The position numbers were made by a program, and so were the translations under genes. Below the pieces are notes generated by a model that worked only from the letters and a program-made list of their open reading frames with translations, was not told where the DNA came from and did not search any database. Below are positions 32,457 to 41,100 of a stretch of DNA of 64,000 bases, one piece after another (the stretch's first letter is position 1; each line of letters begins with the position of its first letter). Origin of the DNA: DASXUX01 sp036504595 (lineage in GTDB: Bacteria; Planctomycetota; SZUA-567; H5-PLA8); assembly GCA_036504595.1 (NCBI GenBank), contig DASXUX010000020.1:135970-199969 (forward strand), in the 5' to 3' direction.

Positions 32457-33878
32457 TCAATTATCGATCTCGTAGAGCGCGCCATCATCGCCAATGACCA
32501 GCAAGTCGTCAACGCCACGTCCGCGAATGTCGGCGGCGGTCGCGGGACCGCGCAGGTTCGGGTTGGCGGTGCGGATGTCGGGAGCGGCATTTTCGTCCAT
32601 CAGGAAGGCGCCAAAGCCGCGGCTGACCAGCAGCAGGCTGCCGGCGTCGGTGCTCACGAAGAGGTCCGGCCGTGGCGAGTCGCTCATGTGGAGCGCGGCG
32701 CCCCAGGGATTTTTGAGTCCGTCCTTGTACTTTTCGTTCTTGCTGAGGACCGAGCCGGTCAGGCGCTTGAGGTCGGCGGGCGGCCCGCCGTCGGCATCGA
32801 CCGGATAGCGAACGATGCCGGCTTTCGAGACCACGACGACGTGGACCTTGCCGTTATCGCCGAAATCGCCGAAGGCGGCGAAAATGGGCGGCTCGGGGTC
32901 GGTCCAAAGCTGCTTCGGCGGGCGTGCGTTCCAGAGCTTGGCCGGATCGCCCGGGTTTTCATAAACGCGAAGTTCGCCCGTAGCCGATAGGAAGAGGGCG
33001 TCCGGTTTCTGATCGCCATTAACATCGAGGAGAGCGGCGGCGAACGGCTTCTGCTTCGCATCGAAGCCGAGCTTGACGGGGGTGAACTTGCCGCCCTGGT
33101 TCAGCAGGAGGGTGTCGTCAAGCAGCAGGTCGATCTTGCCGTCGCCGTTGACATCGCCGCAGGCATGGTACACGGCCGCGGGCCAGCTTCCCCACGCGGC
33201 AGTGGCGTCTTCATAGCTGTCGCCTTTGGCCAGGAAAAGGCGCGTGTCTGCAGCGCTGCCGACGATGAGATCGGGCTTTTTGTCGCCGTCGATGTCAGCG
33301 GCCATGATCCACGCGGGCTTCTGGATGCCCGCGAGTTTTCCGCGGGGCTTTACGCCGCCGGCGAAGGCCTTGCGTTCGAACTTCTCGAGCAGCGGCGTTT
33401 TGCCGGCTTTCAGTTCAGCGACGATCTTCACCAGAGCGGAGGTGCGGCCCGGATACGCCTGGCCGCCTTCCTTGTAGAGCTGCACGACACCCCAGCCCAG
33501 CAGTTTGCTGTTTGGAAATGCCGTCGCGTTGAGCCACGTATCGGCAACGTGGACGGCGGCAACGCTTCCATCGGACTCCATGATGAAAAGCAGGACGGGC
33601 TGATCGACGGCGATTTCTTTGATCAGTTCGGCCGGTGTGGCGATCTTGATGCGGATCTTTTCGCCGGGTGACTTGCCTTTGACGGCTTCGGTGATCGCGA
33701 CATCGATGACGCGCGTATCCTGCGCCACGGCGGTGACCTTGCCGACGAGCAGAATCTTCGTCTCGCCGTAGACCTTCGAAATTGGCCATTTATTCTCGAT
33801 GAGCGCGATCGCGGGGACGCTCAGCAGGAGGACGGTTAAGACTGACAACAGCGGGAGACTGACCTGTTTCAAACGCAC
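32457..33878 (-). CDS. Secreted FG-GAP/VCBS repeat protein
   Basis: 473 aa. Signal peptide MRLKQVSLPLLSVLTVLLLS. An N-terminal beta domain (about 30-150; YGETKILLVGKVTAVAQDTR, SDGSVAAVHVADTWLNATAF) also occurs in the 1465-aa protein at 38173. Then at least four FG-GAP blades with Ca-binding DxDxDxxxD-like loops: AADIDGDKKPDLIVGSAADT, GDVNGDGKIDLLLDD, LDVNGDQKPDALFLSATGEL and the terminal DIRGRGVDDLLVIGDDG. Probably an integrin-like propeller exposed outside the inner membrane. GTG start at 33878, with GGAGG twelve bases before it. Confidence 0.88.
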   Translation of the reverse strand: MRLKQVSLPLLSVLTVLLLSVPAIALIENKWPISKVYGETKILLVGKVTAVAQDTRVIDVAITEAVKGKSPGEKIRIKIATPAELIKEIAVDQPVLLFIMESDGSVAAVHVADTWLNATAFPNSKLLGWGVVQLYKEGGQAYPGRTSALVKIVAELKAGKTPLLEKFERKAFAGGVKPRGKLAGIQKPAWIMAADIDGDKKPDLIVGSAADTRLFLAKGDSYEDATAAWGSWPAAVYHACGDVNGDGKIDLLLDDTLLLNQGGKFTPVKLGFDAKQKPFAAALLDVNGDQKPDALFLSATGELRVYENPGDPAKLWNARPPKQLWTDPEPPIFAAFGDFGDNGKVHVVVVSKAGIVRYPVDADGGPPADLKRLTGSVLSKNEKYKDGLKNPWGAALHMSDSPRPDLFVSTDAGSLLLVSRGFGAFLMDENAAPDIRTANPNLRGPATAADIRGRGVDDLLVIGDDGALYEIDN

Positions 33879-34121
33879 TGGGATCTGCTTCCTCCGAGAA
33901 AGGGCTGAAAACGGGTTCTAAAGGCTAACTTCTTGATATCAGAATACCCCAGCGAGGCACCTGCGTTGAGTCTTGAGCAAGAAAGAGTTAATTTTCAGCT
34001 AAAATTTGTTGTGATATTAGTCAACGCCCCGTATTTGTCAGAGTTACTCTACTAGGAGCGGAATCATTGCTGGCTTCCGGAGCCAGCTACCGCCATTCGG
34101 ATTCAAAGTGAGGGAAAATCC

Positions 34122-37100
34122 GTGCCTTTCATCAGAACCGCGACCGTAAGGGAGCGGCGGACCTCGCAGCCGTCGGATTCTGTCTCAGCAGCTCGCGCCG
34201 CCAATCCGAAATCCAAAATCCAAAATCCAAAATTGGCCCTCCGCTCCCTGACGGTCGCGGTTCTGATCGCAGGCGTTTTCGCGGCGCTCCAGGTCTCAGC
34301 GGGCGAGCCGGCTCAGCCGCTGAGCCCCGACGCCGCGGCGGCGCTGGTGCTCGACAGTGCGCGGCGCGGCTACAACGAAGGGAAGTTTGACTTCGCGGCG
34401 GAGCGGTTCCGGGAATTCCTGAAGCTCTATGGCGGGAACAAGGACGCGCCGGCGGCGCAGTTCGGGCTGGCGCTGTCGATGCTGGAGCTGCCGCAGAAAG
34501 ATCAGAACGCGCTCAATGCGATTACACAATCCCTGCAGCAGGCGGCGGGGCGTGGCGACTACGTGGACCGGCCGATGGCGTTCTACTATCTGGGCGCTTT
34601 CCAGAAAGACCAGGCGAGCCAGGCGCTGACGCAAGCGGCCGCCAAGCCGAACGAAGCGCAGAATTTCCGGAACGCCGCCAATCAGAATTTGCAGCAGGCG
34701 GCGCAGAGTTTCGCTCAAGCGGCCGAAGGCTTCGCCGCCCGGCTGAAGGTTCCAGCGGGCAAGGATGCCGGTCCGCTCTACGCCGCGGATCAGGAATGGC
34801 TGGCGCGCTGCCGATGCGAGCAGGCGGACGTTTTCCTGCGGCTGGAGAAGTACAAAGAAGCAGCCGCGCTGGCGCAAGCCCTCGTTGATGACAAGACGCT
34901 GGCGAAGAACCCGCTCCGTGAAGCGGCGCTGTATCATCTGGGCTACGCGAGTTTCGCTCAGCGGGATTATCTGGCGGCCGGGAAGGCGCTGGGGCAGCTT
35001 GCGCCGTTCCAGCAGGAATTTGGTGGCCACGCGCGATATCTGCTCGCGCGAATTCACCACCTCTCTGGCGAAAAGCCGGAAGCAGTTCTCGGCTACAAGG
35101 CGTTGCTCGACGGCTACGACAAGCAGAAGGCGGCTGCGGTTGAAGCGATGAAGAACCCCGGCGCGCTGCAACCGGATGTCAGGACGAAATTCGATGCGCT
35201 GCTGAAGAGTCCTCCGCCAGAGCATGTGATTCGCGCGACGTTCTACAACATTCTGCTGCTGGCCGAAGACGGGAAATACGGCGAGGCGCTGGAAGGCTTC
35301 AAGCGGCTGGAAGGCGTGAAACTGGAGGAACAGGCGAATCTGAAACAGAATTCGCCCAGCCTGCTCGATGAGGTGCGGCTGCGGCAGGGCTACTGTCTGG
35401 TGCAGGTGAAGAACTTCCCGGAAGCGCTGAAGATCCTGCAGCCGCTGCAGGCGCATCCGGCGCTCTGCGACCGGGCGATGTGGTGGTCGGGGCGGGCGCA
35501 GGCCGGTTCGGCGGACCCGAACAACGTTCAGGCGGTCGAGCAGGCCACGAAGCAGGCGATCGACCTGCTCAACCGCGCGGCGGAGAAAGCCAATGAGCTT
35601 TCGCGCACCGATCCGGAGGCCAAGACGCGGCGCGGCGACATTCTGCTGGAGATGGGCGATGACCAGCAGCTCGTCAAACAGTACCGCGAAGCGGCTGCGA
35701 CGTACCAGCGGGCGCGCGAATGTGCCTTAAGTACGGTGGGGCCGGCCTCCGTGCCGGCCGGCAGGGACGCCGGCGCTACCGCGGACGCATCCATTGCCGA
35801 AGTGGCGATGCAGCGGCAAGCGACGGCTCTGCACTTGGCCGCTGCGTACAAGGAATCGGACGACCTGTGCGTCAAGTTTGAACAGACCTATCCCAAGAGC
35901 ACGTTGATGGGCGCGGTGTGGTTTCGAGCGGCGGAAAACGCGTGCTTGCCGGCGCTGGCCGCGGCGGCCGATCCGAACATGCGCGGGCGGCGGCCGGAAG
36001 TCGAGAAGATGCTGGATGAGGCGGTCAAACGCTACCAGCGAGTGCTTGAAAAATACCCGGAGTTCCAGTTCGTCAGCCTGGCGCGCTACGGGCTGGCGAG
36101 CGCTCTGTACAACCGCGGCAAGTACGCGGAGGCACTGGATGTGTGCAACGCGATTCCGGATTCGGACCGCTCGGGCGAACTGGCGCCGGTGAACTACATC
36201 ATCGCCGACTGCAATATTCGATTGTTCCCGGCTGAGACCGTGGATGCGCTGCAGGCGGCGCAGATGATCGACCGCGCGCAGAACGCGTCGAAGCTGCTGG
36301 ACAAGTTCATCTCTGCCGCGCCGAAAGGCCCACAGGCGCCGGACGCGCTGCTGAAGCTGGCGTACTGCACGCAGCGAATTGGCGTGCTGCTCATCGACCA
36401 GCCCGAGCGGCAGAAGATGTTCCAGCAGGCGCGGCAGATTTACGAACGCGTGATGCAGGAGTTCCCCAACACGCCGGCGATTCCCACGGCGGTGGCGGAG
36501 AGAGCGCGCGTAATGGCGTTGCAGGGAGACATCGGCGGCGCAACGAACGAATTCAACCGCTTCAGCCAAGATCCACTGAAGCAAAGCCCTATTGCGCCGC
36601 TGGCGCTGGTGCGCATGGCCGGCATGTTGAAGGCGCAGAACCGCATGCAGGACGCGGTGAATGTGCTGGCTCAATGCCGAGCGAACTACGAATCCGCTTT
36701 GGCCAATGATCCGGAGCGCAAGGACTGGGTGGTGCTCCTTCAGTATGAGCACGGGCTGGCGCTGAAAGATTTTGGCAAGCTGCCTGAAGCGCGCGCGATT
36801 TTCGAGAGCATCGCCAAGCAGTTCGCGGCCAAGCCGGAGGCGCAGACAGCGCTCTGGCGGGCGGCTCAGTGCAAGCGTGAGGAACTGCTGGGCGCGATTG
36901 CCGCCGCGCGCGCGGTTCCCCAAAAACCGGGTGTGAAGCCAGAGGAGCTTGCGGCGGCGCGGAAGTTGATCGAGGACAGCCTCGCCGGCGTGCGGCAGAC
37001 GGCGGAATTACTAAAAGCAGCCGTGGGCACGGCGGCGCCGGCCACCGAAGCGGGGCAGCGGGCGCTGTATGAAATGGCCTGGTGCCATCGCGTGCTGGCG

Positions 37101-38126
37101 GCAGGGGAAATCGAGGCGGCTCGGCAGAAGGCGCAGGCTGCGGCGCTTGAGAAAGTCATCGCCAACATGCGCAAGGCTGGCAACCAGCAGCCGCCGTTGC
37201 TCAACCCGCCCGATGTGGCGCTCTCAGCCGTGCCGGTTCAGCCCAGCGAGAAGCTCGCAGAGGATCAGTACAAAGCGATCATCGCGGCGGCGGGACGTTC
37301 GGCTCTGGGCGGGCGAGCGCGGCTGGAACTGGCCGAGATGCAGGCTCTGCGCGGGCAGAACGATGCCGCTCTGGAACTGCTGGCTGCGGCGCTCGAAGAC
37401 GCTCCGCTGCCGGAATTGGCGGAGCGCATCCATCTGCGCATTGGCGCGTGCCTGCTAGCCAAAGAAGACGGCAAGACAGCGCTGGCTCGCGCGCAAACCG
37501 TCATCAAGAACCCGAACAGTCCGCTGGGCGCCGAGGCGCGCCTGATCGCGGGCGAAGCACTGATCCTGGCCAAGGACTTCCCGAACGCAATCGAAATGCT
37601 GAAGGCGTTCCGCGACCAGGATCCCTGGCGCAACAACGCTCCGGTTGCCGCTCGCGGAATGCTGCGCTTGAGCTACGCTCTGGCGCAAGCTCAGCGCTGG
37701 GACGAAAGCCGGCAGGCGTGCGAAAACCTGTTGAACCGCTTCCCGCAAAGCCCGTGGGTCTATGAGGCCCGCTTCGGCATCGGCTGGGGCTGGCAGAACG
37801 CAAACCAGCACGACAATGCCTGCAACGCGTACGCGGAAGTCACCCACACGACGGCCGCCGAAGTCGCGGCGAAGGCCCAGTTGCAGTCAGGATTGTGCCG
37901 GCTGGCGCAAAAGCGCTTCCCGGAAGCGGCGAAGGAACTGCTGGCGGTCAGCTTGACGTACGACTATCCGGAGTACAGCGCTCAGGCGTTGTGCGAAGCC
38001 GGCCAGGCGATGCTGGAGCAGAAGAAGCCGGAGGAAGCCACGAAGATCTGGCAGGGCGTCATGAAGGACTACGCCAATACCAAGTGGGCCGAAACAGCGA
38101 AGCAGCGGCTCACCACGATCAAGTAG
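34122..38126 (+). CDS. Large secreted tetratricopeptide-repeat protein
   Basis: 1334 aa. After a signal-like segment (about 41-62, LRSLTVAVLIAGVFAALQVS) the whole protein is helical TPR/YbgF-like repeats, for example GYNEGKFDFAAERFREFLKL, QRDYLAAGKALGQLAPFQQE and RWDESRQACENLLNRFPQSP, with many Ala/Gln. Such proteins act as assembly scaffolds in the periplasm; no enzyme domain seen. The GTG start at 34122 follows GAGGGAAAA. Residues about 4-48 are wholly encoded by repeats (27-bp unit, ATCCAAA array, inverted 27-bp unit), and residues 539-553 by the palindrome at 35736. Followed 46 bp later by the 1465-aa protein gene. Confidence 0.88.
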   Translation: MPFIRTATVRERRTSQPSDSVSAARAANPKSKIQNPKLALRSLTVAVLIAGVFAALQVSAGEPAQPLSPDAAAALVLDSARRGYNEGKFDFAAERFREFLKLYGGNKDAPAAQFGLALSMLELPQKDQNALNAITQSLQQAAGRGDYVDRPMAFYYLGAFQKDQASQALTQAAAKPNEAQNFRNAANQNLQQAAQSFAQAAEGFAARLKVPAGKDAGPLYAADQEWLARCRCEQADVFLRLEKYKEAAALAQALVDDKTLAKNPLREAALYHLGYASFAQRDYLAAGKALGQLAPFQQEFGGHARYLLARIHHLSGEKPEAVLGYKALLDGYDKQKAAAVEAMKNPGALQPDVRTKFDALLKSPPPEHVIRATFYNILLLAEDGKYGEALEGFKRLEGVKLEEQANLKQNSPSLLDEVRLRQGYCLVQVKNFPEALKILQPLQAHPALCDRAMWWSGRAQAGSADPNNVQAVEQATKQAIDLLNRAAEKANELSRTDPEAKTRRGDILLEMGDDQQLVKQYREAAATYQRARECALSTVGPASVPAGRDAGATADASIAEVAMQRQATALHLAAAYKESDDLCVKFEQTYPKSTLMGAVWFRAAENACLPALAAAADPNMRGRRPEVEKMLDEAVKRYQRVLEKYPEFQFVSLARYGLASALYNRGKYAEALDVCNAIPDSDRSGELAPVNYIIADCNIRLFPAETVDALQAAQMIDRAQNASKLLDKFISAAPKGPQAPDALLKLAYCTQRIGVLLIDQPERQKMFQQARQIYERVMQEFPNTPAIPTAVAERARVMALQGDIGGATNEFNRFSQDPLKQSPIAPLALVRMAGMLKAQNRMQDAVNVLAQCRANYESALANDPERKDWVVLLQYEHGLALKDFGKLPEARAIFESIAKQFAAKPEAQTALWRAAQCKREELLGAIAAARAVPQKPGVKPEELAAARKLIEDSLAGVRQTAELLKAAVGTAAPATEAGQRALYEMAWCHRVLAAGEIEAARQKAQAAALEKVIANMRKAGNQQPPLLNPPDVALSAVPVQPSEKLAEDQYKAIIAAAGRSALGGRARLELAEMQALRGQNDAALELLAAALEDAPLPELAERIHLRIGACLLAKEDGKTALARAQTVIKNPNSPLGAEARLIAGEALILAKDFPNAIEMLKAFRDQDPWRNNAPVAARGMLRLSYALAQAQRWDESRQACENLLNRFPQSPWVYEARFGIGWGWQNANQHDNACNAYAEVTHTTAAEVAAKAQLQSGLCRLAQKRFPEAAKELLAVSLTYDYPEYSAQALCEAGQAMLEQKKPEEATKIWQGVMKDYANTKWAETAKQRLTTIK
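34131..34157 (+). repeat. 27-bp dispersed repeat at the TPR protein N-terminus
   Basis: Identical to 6863-6889. Translated as IRTATVRER. Confidence 0.9.
34202..34236. repeat. Heptamer array, ATCCAAA family, coding
   Basis: AATCCGA AATCCAA AATCCAA AATCCAA AATTGG. Translated as NPKSKIQNPKL; complement family GGATTTT, as at 18921 and 56555. Confidence 0.85.
34241..34267 (-). repeat. 27-bp dispersed repeat, inverted, forming part of a signal peptide
   Basis: One mismatch (CCCTGACGG for CCCTTACGG) to the other copies. Translated as RSLTVAVLI. Confidence 0.88.
35736..35780. repeat. Dispersed palindromic element inside the TPR gene
   Basis: GGTGGGGCCGGCCTCCGTGC, then CGGCCGGCAGGGACGCCGGC and GCTACC. 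Translated as GPASVPAGRDAGAT. Confidence 0.9.
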
Positions 38127-38172
38127 CGCAATCCTCCTGGATTGCGCCGTCACTCGACCGGAGGGCACGGAT

Positions 38173-41100
38173 TTGAACAAGCGACGTTGCGTTCTTGGTC
38201 TCGCGAGCCTGATCCTTGGCGCTGCGGTCGTGGTGCTTGCGTGGCGGCCGACGTTTGGCTACATCGAGGCGGCGCACACGCTGGGCAAAGTCATTAATGA
38301 TTCGACGAACGTCCTGGTGGTGCGTGTTGAGGCGGTTGACAAGCAGAAGAACACGATCATCTATCGCAAAGTGCAGGATCTCAAAGGCAATCATCCCGGC
38401 GAACTCATCAAGCACAATATTGCGCAGGCCGGATTCCATCCGCGCGAATGGCAGAACGTCATGGCTTGGGCCGAGGTCGGCCGTACGGCAGTCATATTTC
38501 ACAATGGCGGGGCGTCGGAGACTTGCATCGAGAACTATTGGTATCAGGCCTACGCCGGCGAATGGTGGGGCATGAGCCACGCTGAACCGTTCTTGCTCCG
38601 CGCCTACGCCGGCAAACCCGAAAAGCTCATCGCCTTCGTGACCCAAATACTGGCCGGCCAGGAAGTCGTGGTGCCCTGCATGGCGGACGACAAGCCTTCT
38701 TTGCATCTGCGCGCGGCCAAATACCTGCGCATGAAGGCGAGCCTGAAGATTCAAGAGTACAACTTCCAGCGCGACTTCGTGGAATGGGGCGCCGGCGGCG
38801 ATGAGTTCCGGCCGGTGCAGGGCATGCCGGGGTTCACGCACCTGCTCTCCGTCAGCCAGAGCGGGCGCGGCATCGCGGGCATCGCGCCGGCGGATCTGAA
38901 CGGCAACGGCCGCCCGGCGCTGTGTCTGTACGGCGCCAGCCAGATCAGCCTGCTGCAGAACGGCGGAAACTCCTTCGACGAAACGCGGCTGCCGAACGTC
39001 AGCGGCGCTCGCGGCGCATCGTGGGCGGACTATGACGGCGACGGCAAGCCCGATCTGCTGCTGGCGACGCCGACGGGCCCGCGGCTGTTCCGCTACACAG
39101 GCAAAGAATTCCAGGACGTCAGCGCGACGTTGCCGCAAGAGGGCTATCACAACCTGCGCGCGGCGGCGTGGATCGACTACGACGGCGACGGCAAGCCGGA
39201 CATTCTGCTGGCGGACGGCTTCCGCGGCCTGCGCCTGTATCGCAATATGGGGAAGGTGATCACTCCACAAGCGCCGCTGGTGCTTGGCCCGTGGCACTAC
39301 GCCGGGCCGTTCGACAATATTGGGGAGAAGGGCTTCGACACGGTCTATCCGCCGGAACAAGGCGTGGATATCAAGGCGGAGTACTCCGGCAAGAACAAAG
39401 AGAAAGTCACGTGGAAAGAGGGCAAATTCACCGATGGTCAAGCGAATAGCCTGTCGCTGTTCAAACCGGAGCAAAACGACAACTGCGTCTGCTACGTGTA
39501 TCGCGAGATCACAGCCAAGGGCCCGATGAGCCTGCCCGTGGGTTTCGGCAGCGACGACACGCTGACGGTGTGGCTAAACGGCGAGAAGATCGTCTCGCAG
39601 AATGTCTACCGCGGCTGCACGGTGGACGAAACCAAGCTGACGCTGAACCTGAAGCCAGGCGTCAACAAGCTGCTGCTGAAGATCTGCAATGGCAGCGGCG
39701 AGTTTGCGTTCGCCTTCTCGTCGGCCGCGCCCGCGCCAATCATTCCGCTGAGCTTCGAGGATGTCTCAGACGCGGTTGGACTGGGCGAAAAGGGTATCGG
39801 CAGCGGGATGAGGGGCGACCACTTGGCGGTCGCGGACGTGAACGGCGACGGCAAAGCCGACTTCCTCTTTAGCGCCGGCACGGGGCTGCTGGTGCTCGGC
39901 ACCGGCAAAGGATTCCAGCTTGCCGGCGAGTGCGGCATTTCGTACCAGACCGGCGACATCGCGCCGGCTTTCGGCGATTTCAACGGCGACAGCAAGCCGG
40001 ACCTGATCATCCCGCAGCACAAGACCTGCAAGCTGCTTCGCAATGACAGCATCGGCAACCGCATCTGTTTCACGGATGTGACCGCGATGTCCGGCGATCT
40101 GGCCAAAGGCTTCGGCGACGCCCGCTGCGCGGCGTTCTGCGAGTTCCGCAAGGGCCGGCAGGATGTCATCGTGGGGTGCTGGAACGGGCCGAACCAGTAC
40201 TTCATGGCGACGGATAAAGGAGTCTTTGCGGACTGGACTGAAGCCGTCGGATTGTCCGGTCGGATATTCAATACGTCCGCCGTGGCGGTTCTGGATCTAA
40301 ACAAGGACGGAACGCCGGATGTCGTGTTCAACAACGAAGGCCAGGATTCGACCGTGCTGCTCAGCAACACGGTCTGGTTCGCAAGCAATCCGAAGCTTCC
40401 CGATCCGGTGGCGGCAGGCGCAGGACTGGCAACGCTTCCCGGCGGCATCGGGACGACGACCGGGGGCGGTTGGGGCAAGAAACTGCTCCTCGCCGCCTGT
40501 CTGCTCGGCCTGGTGATTGGCGGCATTCGGCTGAAGCGGCGCGGACGGACGGCTGCGCTGATCGCCTTTGGCGCGCTCGCGTTTTGGGCCAGCGACGCCA
40601 CGGCCGCGGACTGGCCGACGGCGCGCGGCACGCCGCAGCGAACGGGCTGCGTGGACGACAAGCCGGGGCCGAAAGCGCCGGGCGTTCTGTGGATCTACAA
40701 AGCACAGCAGCATTTTGTTGCGCCGCCGGTGCCTGGGGAGAAAGCGATTCACGTCTCGGCTCTGGGCGCGATGAACGTCGGCATTTTCCACGCGCTGTCC
40801 ACGGCCGATAACGCGCCCGAGCGCGTGCTGTGGTCGAAGACGGTGCCGTACATCACGCGGCCGACCGTGTGCGCGCCGGCGATTGCCGAGGGCCTGATCA
40901 TTTTCGGCGACGGCATGCATCAGACCGACGACGCGATCCTGTACTGTCTCCAGGCCGGCAGCGGAATGCCCGTCTGGCAGTTTCCTGTGCCGGGAAAGCT
41001 CGTGCACTTGGAAGCCGGCCCCACCATCGACAAGGGCCGCGTGTACGCGTGCGGCGGCGATGCGGCGGTTATCTGCGTGGACATCAAGCACGTGACCTTC

